The notes under the pieces were generated by a model. That model was not told the origin of the DNA, made no database searches, and saw only the letters and a program-made list of their open reading frames with translations. A stretch of DNA of 21,974 bases, taken from NCBI GenBank assembly GCA_902475005.1, contig CABRXV010000033.1:1-21974 (forward strand), read 5' to 3'. Each line of letters begins with the position of its first letter. Positions within the stretch are counted from its first letter, which is position 1. A program made the position numbers and the translations under genes. The stretch is from CABRXV01 sp900754955 (GTDB lineage: Bacteria > Actinomycetota > Coriobacteriia > Coriobacteriales > Eggerthellaceae). Shown here piece after piece: positions 1-8,945 of this stretch.

Positions 1-1
1 C

Positions 2-253
2 GCTAAGCAGCCTCGTCGTAAGTATTGCCAGTTCTGCAAGGACGACGTGGAGTATGTCGACTACAAAGACACTCAAATGCTGCGCAAGTACGTTACCGAT
101 CGTGGCAAGATCAAGCCTCGCCGTGTGACGGGTGCGTGCACCCAGCACCAGCGCGACATCGCGAACGCCGTTAAGCGCGCCCGCGAGATGGCTCTGATGC
201 CCTACACTGTCCCCGCTGTCAGCGGCCGTGGCGATCGCCGCAACCGTGGCTAA
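2..253 (+). CDS. rpsR: 30S ribosomal protein S18 (5' end cut by window)
   Basis: S18 is a small-subunit ribosomal protein that pairs with S6 on the 30S platform. The frame is open from base 2, and the protein begins within the window with the typical basic, cysteine-containing start (PRRKYCQFCKDDVEYVDY) and continues through the conserved core (ITDRGKI-like YVTDRGKIKPRRVTG, then QRDIANAVKRAREMALMPY). An internal ATG at 47 would leave out the conserved N-terminus, so the real start lies upstream of the window. The 83 visible residues are close to the full length of the family (about 75-90). It is followed after 9 bp by rplI, with a GGAGG ribosome binding site right after the stop codon, as in the usual rpsF-ssb-rpsR-rplI operon. 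Confidence 0.96.
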   Translation, partial: AKQPRRKYCQFCKDDVEYVDYKDTQMLRKYVTDRGKIKPRRVTGACTQHQRDIANAVKRAREMALMPYTVPAVSGRGDRRNRG

Positions 254-262
254 GGAGGACTC

Positions 263-814
263 ATGAAGGTCATTCTGCTGAAGGAACTCAAGGGCAAGGG
301 CGGCGAAGGCGACGTCATCGACGTGGCCCCTGGCTTTGCCAACAACTACCTGTTCACTCAGGGTTACGCGGTTCGTGCGACCAAGGGCGAGCTCAAGCAG
401 CTCGAGCAGCGTCGCAAGAACATCGCGAAGCGCGAGGAGGTTCGCGTGGCGAACGCGAACGAGCTCGCTGCCAAGCTCGAGGGTGCCAAGGTGCGCGTTC
501 TCGCTCAGGTGGGCGAAGAGGGCCAGCTGTTCGGCTCCGTCACCGCTCCGATGATCGCCGACGCCATCGAAGCCGAGCTGGGCGTCGAGGTTGATCGTCG
601 CCGCATCGAGCTGGGCAAGCCGATCAAGGTTGCCGGCGAGCATCCGGTGACCATCTCGATCTACCGCACCATCAAGGCGACGGTAAACGTGCTCGTCACC
701 GACGAGACCGCCGAGGAGGCTGCCGCTGCCGAGGCTGCTGCTGAGGCCGAGGCCGCTGAGGTTGCCGAGGAGGCCGTCGAGGCTCCCGAGGCCGCTGAGG
801 CTGACGCCGAGTAA
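263..814 (+). CDS. rplI: 50S ribosomal protein L9 with an acidic, alanine-rich C-terminal tail
   Basis: L9 binds 23S rRNA at the base of the L1 stalk and helps keep the reading frame. The N-terminal domain is recognisable (MKVILLKELKGKGGEGDVIDVAPGF..NNYL), followed by the long connecting helix (about residues 40-75) and the C-terminal domain (about 80-148). Bacterial L9 is usually about 148 residues. This one has 183, the extra 35 residues being almost only Ala and Glu. The start is fixed by GGAGG at 254-258. It lies in the rpsR operon and is closed by the hairpin terminator at 838-877. Confidence 0.97.
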   Translation: MKVILLKELKGKGGEGDVIDVAPGFANNYLFTQGYAVRATKGELKQLEQRRKNIAKREEVRVANANELAAKLEGAKVRVLAQVGEEGQLFGSVTAPMIADAIEAELGVEVDRRRIELGKPIKVAGEHPVTISIYRTIKATVNVLVTDETAEEAAAAEAAAEAEAAEVAEEAVEAPEAAEADAE

Positions 815-837
815 CGCATACTCGCATCGCGTTTAAA

Positions 838-877
838 GCGCCCTGCATCCGTTGGGATGCGGGGCGCTTCTTTTTTT
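838..877 (+). terminator. Rho-independent terminator after rplI
   Basis: A 13-bp stem (838-850 with 855-867, one T:G wobble) closed by the tetraloop GTTG is followed directly by TTCTTTTTTT. It ends the rpsR-rplI transcript and separates it from dnaB. Confidence 0.92.
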
Positions 878-997
878 GCAGCTGGAAAGCCAACGACCCC
901 ACCAACTGAAACAAGTAGGATGCGGCGCGCTGCTGTTCGCATGTTGTTGAGGCTTGCGCTTTCGGCGTGTGGGACGGCGGCGAACGACGGGTTGCGC

Positions 998-1006
998 TAC
1001 TATAGT
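998..1006 (+). promoter_or_regulatory. Possible -10 element upstream of dnaB
   Basis: TACTATAGT contains overlapping -10-like hexamers (TACTAT and TATAGT) about 140 bp before the dnaB ATG and after the rplI terminator, where a new promoter is expected. No convincing -35 box is seen at 16-18 bp upstream. The rest of the 269-bp gap between rplI terminator and dnaB shows no other feature. Confidence 0.4.
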
Positions 1007-1146
1007 CAGAACCGACGGCGGGCTTCAGCTTGCGCGGTTCCGGCAGCGGAATGACTGCTTCCCGGCCGCATGCTTGCGCGCTGCGCACACCTGTCGTCTC
1101 ATCCGTCAACCGCCGATCGCAGAGTCAGTTGGAGAGAAAACACGCC

Positions 1147-2571
1147 ATGCCTGCACCCATGAACTCCTCGAACTCCCCGCGCACCAACGCGCCCGCCGCC
1201 GTGGATCCTGCCACGCGCGCTCAGCTTCCGCAGAACATCGAGGCGGAGCAGTCGGTGCTTGCCGCCTGCATGCTCGACACCGAAGCCGTCGAGGAGCTCG
1301 TGCTGCGCCTGAAGGCCGAGAACTTCTTCCGTCCTGCGCATCGCATCATCTTCGAGTCGATTTACGACCTCACGCTGCGGCGCATCCCCGTCGACCCCAT
1401 CTCGCTCGCCGACACGCTGCAAGCGAAGGGCCAGCTCGAGGCTGTCGGCGGCCGCGCGTATCTCGTGGAGCTCGCCGACAACACCTTCGCGCTCACCAAC
1501 TGGCAACGCCACGCCGAGATCGTCAAGCGTACGGCCATCCTGCGCGAGCTCGTGTACGCGGCGGCGCAGATCAACGCGCTCGCCTACGACGCTCCTGACG
1601 ACCTGAACGAGGTGGTCGAGGAAGCAGAGAAGACGCTCTTCAACGTGACGGAGAAGCGCGTGTCGTCGAGCTTCACGCGCATGGACACCCTGCTTACCGA
1701 AGCGTTCGAGGAGATCACGAAGCTCTCGGAGCAGAAGAGCCACATGGCGGGTGTGCCCACCGGCTTCAAGGACGCTGATGACCTGTTCCACGGCCTCCGC
1801 GGCGGCGACCTCGTCATCCTGGCGGCGCGCCCGGGCGTCGGCAAGACGTCGTTCGCGCTGAACCTCGCCGTGAACGCGGCGAAATCGGGCGCGGCTGTGG
1901 CGTTCTTCTCGCTCGAGATGAGCGCGGGCCAGCTGGTCCAGCGTATCCTGTGCGCCGAGGCGCGCGTCAGCCTCTCGAAGATCCGCGGCGGCTTCGTGTC
2001 GGAGGGCGACTGGAGCGCCATCGCCGACGCCATGAACAGCCTGTCGCATCTCGAGCTCTACATCGACGACTCGCCAGGTCTGTCCATCCTGGAGGCTCGC
2101 GCGAAGGCGCGCCGCGAGCTGCGCCATGCGTCGGGTGCGGGCAAGGGCCTCATCATCGTGGACTACCTGCAGCTCATGCAGCCGCCGCAAACGCGCCGCG
2201 ACGGCAACCGCGCCGTCGAGGTCGGCGAGATCTCGCGTGGTCTCAAGATTCTCGCGAAGGAGATGGACATGCCCGTCATCGCGCTGTCGCAGCTTTCGCG
2301 TGCGGTGGAGATGCGCGGCAAGAAGCGCCCGATGCTCTCCGACCTGCGTGAATCGGGTTCGATCGAGCAGGACGCCGACATCGTTATGTTCATCGACCGC
2401 TCGATGGACGAGATGGAGGCCGAAAGCGAAGACCGTCCCGATCTCGGCACCGCCGAGCTCATCGTGGCGAAGCACCGCAACGGCCCGACGCGCGACATCA
2501 CGCTCGCGTTCAATCCTGAGTACACGAAGTTCATGGACTTCGTCGACGAATCGCGCGTTGGCGGGTTCTAA
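1147..2571 (+). CDS. dnaB: Replicative DNA helicase DnaB
   Basis: DnaB is the hexameric 5'-3' helicase that unwinds DNA ahead of the replisome. The 474-residue protein has the DnaB N-terminal domain (LPQNIEAEQSVLAACMLD near residue 24), a linker region, and the RecA-like motor: Walker A ARPGVGKTSFAL near residues 226-237, Walker B LIIVDYLQLM near 335-344, and the end motif HRNGPTRDITLAFNPEYTKF. The frame is open upstream to a TTG at 1030, but the ATG at 1147 has GGAGAG at 1131-1136 and gives the usual family length; an ATG at 1159 is another option. No intein or frameshift is seen. The next gene starts 3 bp after the stop, suggesting co-transcription with the nuclease pair. Confidence 0.96.
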   Translation: MPAPMNSSNSPRTNAPAAVDPATRAQLPQNIEAEQSVLAACMLDTEAVEELVLRLKAENFFRPAHRIIFESIYDLTLRRIPVDPISLADTLQAKGQLEAVGGRAYLVELADNTFALTNWQRHAEIVKRTAILRELVYAAAQINALAYDAPDDLNEVVEEAEKTLFNVTEKRVSSSFTRMDTLLTEAFEEITKLSEQKSHMAGVPTGFKDADDLFHGLRGGDLVILAARPGVGKTSFALNLAVNAAKSGAAVAFFSLEMSAGQLVQRILCAEARVSLSKIRGGFVSEGDWSAIADAMNSLSHLELYIDDSPGLSILEARAKARRELRHASGAGKGLIIVDYLQLMQPPQTRRDGNRAVEVGEISRGLKILAKEMDMPVIALSQLSRAVEMRGKKRPMLSDLRESGSIEQDADIVMFIDRSMDEMEAESEDRPDLGTAELIVAKHRNGPTRDITLAFNPEYTKFMDFVDESRVGGF

Positions 2572-2574
2572 ACC

Positions 2575-3849
2575 ATGCCGCGGCAGCTGACATTCATCCA
2601 CGCCGCCGACCTGCATCTCGGCGCGCCGTTCCGCGGGTTGCGCGCGCTGTCGCCTGCTTGGGCCGACCGCCTCATCGGTGCGATCCCGCGCGCGTGGGAC
2701 CGCATCGTCGATGAAGCCGTGTCGCGGAGCGTCGACTTCGTGGTGGTCGCGGGCGACATATTCGACGACGCGGGTGCCTCGTACGCCGACTACCGCCGTT
2801 TCTTCGCGGGAATCGAGCGTCTTGGCGCGGCGGGGATCCCCGCGTACCTGTGCACGGGCAACCACGACCCCTACGTGCTGTGGCAGCAGGATTTTTTCGC
2901 GCTTCCCGAAAACGCCGTTATGCTGGCGGCAGACCGACCTGGTTTCGTGCTGCATGAGCGCGACGGCGAGCCGTTGTGCATCATCGGCGGGCGCGGTTTC
3001 CTCAACAGCGTGTGGTCAGACGAGCGCAGCATCGCGTACGGCGTCACGCGCGTGGCGGCCGAACGCGAGCTGGGACCGCGCGCTGCCGCTGCGCCGTTCG
3101 GCGTGGGCGTGCTGCACACGGGCCTGCATCTCGATCCGCGCAAGGCTCCCTCCGATCCGCAGGAACTGCTGCGCGCGGGCTTCGACTACTGGGCGCTCGG
3201 GCACATCCATCGCCGTTGGATCGACAGCGAGGAGAACCCACGCATTGCGTTCTCGGGTTGCATCCAGGCGCGTGACGTGAAGGAGACAGGGCAGCGCGGC
3301 ATCAACGTGGTTACGCTGACGGAAGGCGCGCCGAACCAGGTGGAGTTCGTGCCCACGGCTGATGTGGTGTGGGAGCGGCTGAGCGTTGACGTGTCGGCGT
3401 GCGACACGATCCCCGCGATCGCCGATGAGATCTCGCGCGCGCAGTTCGCGGCAAGCGGACGTGTGCGGTGCGAGGACATGGTGTTTCGCGTTGCGTTGAC
3501 GGGCGCGACGCCGCTGCACGACATGCTCGCGCGTCCCGACGTGATCGAGGACGTGCGTGCCACGGTGAACGACGCCTACGCGCCGTTCTTCATCGACGTT
3601 CTCGCCAACGAAACCACGCGACCGGTCGACCGTGACGCATTGCGTGAAGAGGGGCTGTTCCCTGCGGTGTTGCTGCAAACCGCCGCCGCGCTGCGCGACG
3701 ACCGTGATGCACAGGTGAGCTACCTGCAGGAGGAATTCCTTGAGCGCGGCCTGTCGCTGTCGCCCGCGCCGCTGTCGGAGATCGACAAGCTCTCGGCCGA
3801 AGCCGAGGAGCTCGTGCTCGATCTGATCCTGCAAGGGGGTGCGTCGTGA
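2575..3849 (+). CDS. SbcD/YhaO-like DNA repair metallophosphoesterase
   Basis: This 424-residue protein is a calcineurin-type phosphoesterase of the Mre11/SbcD/YhaO group, which cut DNA ends with a two-metal active site. All the metal-binding motifs are visible in order: DLH (residues 12-14, in HAADLHLGAPF), GDIFDD (about 61-66), GNHD (about 95-98), the histidine in LHTGLH (about 180-185), and GHIH (about 209-212). The C-terminal 150 residues are the less conserved capping/partner-binding region. It starts 3 bp after dnaB without a clear ribosome binding site, so coupled translation is likely, and it overlaps the following ATPase by 4 bp. The pairing with a YhaN-like ATPase favours YhaO over true SbcD. 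Confidence 0.9.
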   Translation: MPRQLTFIHAADLHLGAPFRGLRALSPAWADRLIGAIPRAWDRIVDEAVSRSVDFVVVAGDIFDDAGASYADYRRFFAGIERLGAAGIPAYLCTGNHDPYVLWQQDFFALPENAVMLAADRPGFVLHERDGEPLCIIGGRGFLNSVWSDERSIAYGVTRVAAERELGPRAAAAPFGVGVLHTGLHLDPRKAPSDPQELLRAGFDYWALGHIHRRWIDSEENPRIAFSGCIQARDVKETGQRGINVVTLTEGAPNQVEFVPTADVVWERLSVDVSACDTIPAIADEISRAQFAASGRVRCEDMVFRVALTGATPLHDMLARPDVIEDVRATVNDAYAPFFIDVLANETTRPVDRDALREEGLFPAVLLQTAAALRDDRDAQVSYLQEEFLERGLSLSPAPLSEIDKLSAEAEELVLDLILQGGAS

Positions 3850-6047
3850 GTAAGAAGTCGCGCGCGCCCTACCTCTCCCATGCGCGCATCGACCAGTTCG
3901 GATTGCTCGGCAACCGTACCGTCGGGCCGTTCGAGCCAGGTCTCAACATCGTGTTCGGCCCGAATGAATCGGGCAAGTCGACGCTTGCGGCGTTCGTGGG
4001 CGGCGTGCTCTTCGGCTGGGAGGAGGCGCGCGGTTCGCGCAACACCTACAAACCCGTCGGCGCCGAGCGCGCCGGATCGCTCATATTTGCGCAGGAAGAG
4101 GGCGACGAGCTGCTCGAACTGCGTCGCGTGCGCAACGCCGACGGCCTGCAGGGCGCAACGCAACTCGTCGACGATCTGGATAAAGACACCTTCCGCACGA
4201 TGTTCTCGCTCACGAGCGACGAGCTGCGTTCGCTCCACGGAACGGCAGACGTGACGGCGCGCCTGCTCACGGCGGGTGCGGGCACGGGGTCGTCGCCCGC
4301 GCAGGCGCTGGCCGAGGTGCGCGAACGTCTCGCGCGCTACACCTCGCGCGCAGCGAGCGCGACGGAATCGATCACGCTTCTCGTACGCGAACGTGCAGCC
4401 GCGCGTTCGCAGATGGCAGATGCGGCGGCCGAGGCGGAGCGCTTCCGCGACCAGGATCGCGAGCTCTGCGAGCTGATCGTGCGCCGTCAGAAGCTCAACG
4501 CGCAGGTAGAGGAGGCGAACGCCGCTGCCGAGCGCTTGTCGTCGTGCCGCGCGGCGCTCGAGAAGCTCGATGCGGAAACGGAGACGCTGCGGAACGAGGC
4601 CGCGCAGCTCAGCGATGTGGAGCGCCGTGCGGTGGCGAACCGTCGCACGCTCGAGGGCAGGGTGGGGCGCAAACTCGCGCGCATCTCAAGCGCCGAAGAC
4701 CGTGCCATGCGCGACAAGCTTGACGAACTCGCCGACCGCGAGCTCAAGGCGGCGCACGCCCTTGAAGCGGCGCAGAGCGACTTCAACGCGTCGAATGCGC
4801 TCTACGAGACGATTCTCGAAACGCAGGATGACGCGCGCACGCCGGGCCGCAGCCGCGTGCGCCGCGCGATGCAGATTGTCGTGCCCGTTGCGCTTTGCGT
4901 GCTGCTTGTGCTGCTCGGCGTGCCGCTGTTCGTGCAGGGGCGCGACGCGGGCAGCCTCTCGTATGCATCGCTCGGCCTTGTGATGATCGCGTTCGGTTTG
5001 CTGCTCGCCGCCGCGGCGCTCGTGCTGCTGTTCCGGCCGACGCGCAGCGAGGAGGAGCGCGCCGAGCGGCTGCAAGACGCGCAGATGGTCATGCTGCAGG
5101 ACAAGAAGAAGCTCGAAGCGTGCCAAGAGGCATCGCGCGCGCTCGGTGCGGAGATTGCGGCGGATCTTGAGGAGATGGGCATGGCTGCGGCGGAAGGTTC
5201 GCTGCGCAAAGCCCGTGCGCTGCTCGACGAGGCGCGTGAAGTGCGTGCTGAAATGGCGGTCGACCAGCAGAAACAGCAGAACGCAAGCGCACGGCTCGCT
5301 CAGATCGAGGCGCGCCTCGATGAAGCCGCAGCGCAACGCGCGCATCTGTGCGAGCGCGCGGGTCTCGATGCGGAGGCGACGCTCCACGACGTTGACGCCG
5401 CGGCATCGCGCTGTGCGAGCGCGCGGGCGGAGCTGCTCGAAGAAGCGGAAGCCGCGCACCGACGCTACGGTGAGCTCAAGCAGATCCTTGCGCAGGCAAC
5501 GCAGTCGCACGAGTTCGACCGCCTCAAGATGCGCGTGCACGAGCTGACGTCGCGCATCGAGGACTCAACGCGCGACGTGATGCGCTTGCTGCTCGCGAAG
5601 CGCCTGCTCGAATCGGCGATCGGCGCATGGGAGTCGAAGAGCCAGCCCGAGGTGTACGCCCATGCCGGGCGCCTGCTCTCGCTCATGACGGACGGCCGTT
5701 GGACGCGCGTCATGCTGTCGGACGACGGCGAGCTACAGGTGCTCGACAGCGCCATGACCCTGCGTGAGCCGCGTCTGCTGTCGCTCGGCACGTGTCAGCA
5801 GCTTTACCTGGCGCTGCGCATCGCACTGCTCATGTGCGCCGAGAACGTGGGGCGCTCGGTTCCCGTTCTCGCCGACGACATCCTCGTGAACTTCGACGCT
5901 GCTCGCCGCGCGGGCGCCGCGCGGGCGCTCGTGGAGCTGTCTGAGTGTCGTCAGGTCATCCTGCTCACCTGCCACGAGGAAGTGGTGGCGGTGCTGAAGC
6001 GCGCCGCCGAGGAGGCAGGCAGCCCCGCGAACACCGTGGTGCTTTAG
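3846..6047 (+). CDS. SbcC/YhaN-like SMC-type ATPase with a central membrane hairpin
   Basis: This is the ATPase partner of the preceding nuclease. It starts at GTG inside GTGA, sharing 4 bp with the upstream stop, behind AGGGGG at 3834-3838. Visible parts of the 733 residues: Walker A GPNESGKSTLAAF near 38-50; long coiled-coil stretches rich in Ala, Glu, Arg (about 150-335 and 400-590); two hydrophobic segments (about 341-362 and 370-396) which would form a transmembrane hairpin between the coils; an ABC-type signature LSLGTCQQLYLALR near 645-658; Walker B VPVLADDILVNFD near 671-683; and a switch histidine in LLTCHEEV. The membrane hairpin in the middle is characteristic of YhaN rather than SbcC or RecN. 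It probably tethers DNA-end processing to the membrane; that role is inference. Confidence 0.88.
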   Translation: MSKKSRAPYLSHARIDQFGLLGNRTVGPFEPGLNIVFGPNESGKSTLAAFVGGVLFGWEEARGSRNTYKPVGAERAGSLIFAQEEGDELLELRRVRNADGLQGATQLVDDLDKDTFRTMFSLTSDELRSLHGTADVTARLLTAGAGTGSSPAQALAEVRERLARYTSRAASATESITLLVRERAAARSQMADAAAEAERFRDQDRELCELIVRRQKLNAQVEEANAAAERLSSCRAALEKLDAETETLRNEAAQLSDVERRAVANRRTLEGRVGRKLARISSAEDRAMRDKLDELADRELKAAHALEAAQSDFNASNALYETILETQDDARTPGRSRVRRAMQIVVPVALCVLLVLLGVPLFVQGRDAGSLSYASLGLVMIAFGLLLAAAALVLLFRPTRSEEERAERLQDAQMVMLQDKKKLEACQEASRALGAEIAADLEEMGMAAAEGSLRKARALLDEAREVRAEMAVDQQKQQNASARLAQIEARLDEAAAQRAHLCERAGLDAEATLHDVDAAASRCASARAELLEEAEAAHRRYGELKQILAQATQSHEFDRLKMRVHELTSRIEDSTRDVMRLLLAKRLLESAIGAWESKSQPEVYAHAGRLLSLMTDGRWTRVMLSDDGELQVLDSAMTLREPRLLSLGTCQQLYLALRIALLMCAENVGRSVPVLADDILVNFDAARRAGAARALVELSECRQVILLTCHEEVVAVLKRAAEEAGSPANTVVL

Positions 6048-6101
6048 AGGGGTAAATCGTACTTGAACGGGCTTTGATGCGCGGCGTTCTGCTGGCTCGG
6101 C

Positions 6102-6112
6102 TATACTATAGA
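6102..6112 (+). promoter_or_regulatory. Probable -10 region of the purA promoter
   Basis: TATACTATAGA holds two overlapping -10-like hexamers (TATACT at 6102, TATAGA at 6107) in the 123-bp gap before purA. It closely resembles the CTACTATAGT upstream of dnaB. No good -35 box is present at normal spacing; TTGATG at 6074 is too far (22 bp). Confidence 0.5.
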
Positions 6113-6170
6113 GTTTGCGGGACGAAGCATCTTTCAGAATACGTTCCGCGTCATAGCGAAAGGACATACT

Positions 6171-7481
6171 ATGCCGAGCACCGTACTTGTCGGAGCCCAG
6201 TGGGGCGATGAGGGCAAGGGCAAGATCACCGATCTCATTGCCAGCGATTTCGATTACGTCGTCCGTTTTCAGGGTGGCAACAACGCTGGCCACACCGTCA
6301 TTCACGGCGACAAGAAGCTGGCGCTGCACCTGATGCCGTCGGGCGTCATGTACGAGAACGCAGTGCCCGTCATCGGCAACGGCGTGGTGATCGATCCGGG
6401 TGTGCTCGTGAAGGAGATGGCGATGCTCGAGGCCGAGGGCATCTCGTGCGAACGCCTCAAGATCTCCTGCGACGCGCATGTGATCATGCCGTACCACAAG
6501 GACCTCGACGGCGCCGACGAGAAGCGCCTCGGCAAGAACCAGATCGGCACCACCAAGCGCGGCATCGGTCCGTGCTACCAGGACAAGGCCGCCCGCAAGG
6601 GCATCCGCATTCAGGACCTCTTCGACGAGAAGGTGTTCCGCCTTAAGGTGGAGACGGCGCTCGCTCAGAAGAACCCCATCCTCGAGAAGATCTACGGCCT
6701 GCACACCTACACGGTCGAGGAGATCTGCGAGGAGTATCTGCCGTACGCGCGCATCCTCAAGCCGTACATGGCTGAAACCGCTCAGATGCTCAACGACGCG
6801 CTGCGCGCCGGCAAGAGCATCCTGTTCGAGGGCGCCCAGGGCACGCTGCTCGACATCGACCACGGCACGTACCCGTACGTGACCTCGTCGAGCTGCTGCG
6901 CCGGCGGCGCGGCGACGGGCACGGGCGTGGGCCCCACGGCCATCAACCGCGTGCTCGGCATCGAGAAGGCCTACATCACGCGCGTGGGCGGCGGCCCCTT
7001 CCCCACGGAGCTCAAGTTCTCGGAGGACGGCGGCACTGGCCAAGACGCGATCGACGGCGAGCTTCTGTGCTCGGAGGGCCACGAGTTCGGCGTGACCACG
7101 GGCCGCAAGCGCCGCTGCGGCTGGTTCGACGCGGTGATCGCACGCTACGCGGCCGAGGTGAACGGCCTCACCGACGTGGCGCTCACCAAGCTCGACGTGC
7201 TCTCGGCGTTCGACACCATCAAGGTGTGCGTGGCCTACGAGTGCGAGGGCGTGCGCTACGATCACTTCCCGATGCAGCAGAGCGTGCTGTTCCACGCGAA
7301 GCCCATCTACGAGGAGCTGCCCGGTTGGAAGGGCATCGACATCACGGGTTGCAGAACCTACGAGGAGCTGCCCGAGAACACGCGCGCCTACATCGAGCAT
7401 CTCGAGGAGATCACGGGCGTGTCGATGTCGATCGTGAGCGTCGGTCCCGACCGCGATCAGACGATCATGCGCAGGTGGTAA
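6171..7481 (+). CDS. purA: Adenylosuccinate synthase
   Basis: PurA joins IMP and aspartate using GTP to make adenylosuccinate, the first committed step to AMP. The 436 residues match the family length (about 425-440). Key motifs: GTP-binding and catalytic loop AQWGDEGKGKITD at residues 9-21 with catalytic Asp13, GNNAGHTV near 38-45, the IMP-binding stretch GTTKRGIGPCYQDKAAR near 127-143, EGAQGTLLDIDHGTYP near 221-236, and the arginine-rich loop GVTTGRKRRCGWFDA near 305-319. AAAGGA at 6160-6165 supports the start. It has its own promoter-like region and is followed by purD 120 bp downstream on the same strand. Confidence 0.97.
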   Translation: MPSTVLVGAQWGDEGKGKITDLIASDFDYVVRFQGGNNAGHTVIHGDKKLALHLMPSGVMYENAVPVIGNGVVIDPGVLVKEMAMLEAEGISCERLKISCDAHVIMPYHKDLDGADEKRLGKNQIGTTKRGIGPCYQDKAARKGIRIQDLFDEKVFRLKVETALAQKNPILEKIYGLHTYTVEEICEEYLPYARILKPYMAETAQMLNDALRAGKSILFEGAQGTLLDIDHGTYPYVTSSSCCAGGAATGTGVGPTAINRVLGIEKAYITRVGGGPFPTELKFSEDGGTGQDAIDGELLCSEGHEFGVTTGRKRRCGWFDAVIARYAAEVNGLTDVALTKLDVLSAFDTIKVCVAYECEGVRYDHFPMQQSVLFHAKPIYEELPGWKGIDITGCRTYEELPENTRAYIEHLEEITGVSMSIVSVGPDRDQTIMRRW

Positions 7482-7601
7482 GGCGCGTTCGCGCTCAGGC
7501 GGAAGCGGAAGGCTTCGCGCCGGCGGCGGGCGATCGACCCGCTCGCGGCGCGGCTTGTTGTGAGATGAACGTTCGGAACTTTCTTGGGGAAAGGCAATAA
7601 C

Positions 7602-8891
7602 GTGAACATTTTGGTTTTGGGATCGGGTGGACGCGAGCACGCGATCGCCTGGGCGCTGGCGAAGTCGCCGAACACCGATGAGCTGTACGTGGCTCCCGGC
7701 AACGGCGGCACCGACGGCATCGCCGAGAACATCGCGCTCGACATGATGGACGGCGACGCCGTGCTCGGCTTCGTGCGCGACAAGGAGATCGGGCTCGTGG
7801 TCATCGGCCCCGAGGCGCCGCTCGTGGCGGGCGTTGCCGACGGCCTGCGCGCTGCTGGCGTGCGCGTGTTCGGCCCCAACGCCGACGGCGCCCAGCTCGA
7901 GGGCTCAAAGGCGTACTCGAAGGAGTTCATGCTCGCCAACGGCATTCCCACGGCGGCGTACGCGCGCTTCGATGCGGCTGAGCCGGCGCTGGCCTACGTG
8001 CGCGAGCAGGGCGCTCCCATCGTGATCAAGGCTGACGGCCTGGCCGCCGGCAAGGGCGTTGTGGTGGCGGAAACGCTCGAGGATGCCGAAGACGCCGTGC
8101 GTGCGTGCTTCGACGGCGCGTTCGGCGAGGCGGGCTCCACGGTGGTGATCGAGGAGTGCATGACCGGCCCCGAATGCTCGCTGCTGTCGTTCGTGACGGC
8201 GGGCAAGTCGTTCCCCATGGCGCCGGCGCAGGACCACAAGCGTGCCTACGACGGCGACCGCGGTCCCAACACGGGCGGCATGGGCGTGTACTCGCCGGTG
8301 CCCATCGTCACCGACGAGGAAATGGCGGCCATGGTGGAGATCATGGATCGCGCTGCCGCCGCAACGGCGCACGAGCCGTTCGCGAGCGACTACCGCGGCA
8401 CGCTGTACGGCGGTTTCATGCTGACGCCGCAGGGTCCGAAGATCGTCGAGTTCAACGTGCGTTTCGGCGACCCCGAGACGCAGGTGGTGCTGCCGCGCCT
8501 CGAGAGCGATCTTGTCGAGGTGATGTGCGCGGTGGCCGACGGCCGCCCCGAGGACATCGAGCTTGCGTGGTCTGACGCGTGGGCGGTGTGCGTGGTGCTG
8601 GCGAGCGAGGGCTACCCGGGGTCGTACGAGAAGGGCAAGGTCATCCTCGGCATCGAGGAGGCCGAGGCGCTCGACGGCGTGACCGTGTTCCATGCGGGCA
8701 CGAAGCGCAACTCCGACGGCGAGCTGCTTACCAACGGCGGCCGCGTACTCAACGTGGTGGCGCTCGGCGATACGTTCGAGGAAGCGCGCGAGCGTGCCTA
8801 CGAGGCGTGCGACCTCATCAACTTCGAAGGAAAGCAGCTGCGCAGCGACATCGGCAAGCGTGCGCTGCAGGGTCGTTCGGCCTGGGAATAG
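7602..8891 (+). CDS. purD: Phosphoribosylamine-glycine ligase (GAR synthetase)
   Basis: PurD uses ATP to couple glycine to phosphoribosylamine, the second step of purine synthesis. The 429-residue protein has the N-terminal motif ILVLGSGGREHAIAW, the ATP-grasp core (IVIKADGLAAGKGVVVAET near 137-155, EFNVRFGDPETQ near 285-296) and the substrate loop GPNTGGMGVYSP near 221-232. I place the start at GTG 7602 because GGGGAAAGG at 7586-7594 sits 7 bp upstream and the family begins just there; the TTG at 7584 lies inside that ribosome binding site. The 120 bp after purA contain GC-rich self-complementary stretches but no clear terminator. The gene ends at two hairpins (8896-9008). Confidence 0.96.
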   Translation: MNILVLGSGGREHAIAWALAKSPNTDELYVAPGNGGTDGIAENIALDMMDGDAVLGFVRDKEIGLVVIGPEAPLVAGVADGLRAAGVRVFGPNADGAQLEGSKAYSKEFMLANGIPTAAYARFDAAEPALAYVREQGAPIVIKADGLAAGKGVVVAETLEDAEDAVRACFDGAFGEAGSTVVIEECMTGPECSLLSFVTAGKSFPMAPAQDHKRAYDGDRGPNTGGMGVYSPVPIVTDEEMAAMVEIMDRAAAATAHEPFASDYRGTLYGGFMLTPQGPKIVEFNVRFGDPETQVVLPRLESDLVEVMCAVADGRPEDIELAWSDAWAVCVVLASEGYPGSYEKGKVILGIEEAEALDGVTVFHAGTKRNSDGELLTNGGRVLNVVALGDTFEEARERAYEACDLINFEGKQLRSDIGKRALQGRSAWE

Positions 8892-8895
8892 AGGA

Positions 8896-8930
8896 GCAAA
8901 CGCTTGCCGCCCATGCGGCGGTGCGTTTGC
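8896..8930 (+). other. GC-rich hairpin after purD
   Basis: GCAAACGC (8896-8903) pairs with GCGTTTGC (8923-8930), continued inward by CCGCC/GGCGG (8907-8911 with 8917-8921) with a small bulge. It lacks a T-tract, so it may be a 3'-end protecting hairpin or part of a double terminator with the following stem. Confidence 0.6.
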
Positions 8931-8945
8931 TGGGAGCGTGACAGA

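Noticed and set aside
1030..1146. Upstream TTG start that would lengthen DnaB by 39 residues
   Set aside because: The added residues are not DnaB-like, and the ATG at 1147 has a better ribosome binding site and gives the usual family start.
1099..2955. 618-codon minus-strand frame opposite dnaB and the nuclease gene, and similar long antisense frames elsewhere
   Set aside because: Arg/His-rich shadow frames typical of GC-rich genes; the plus-strand genes are unambiguous family members.
7561..7580. GAACGTTC upstream of purD as a LexA (SOS) box
   Set aside because: The spacing between GAAC and GTTC is zero, not the four bases needed for an actinobacterial or Gram-positive SOS box.
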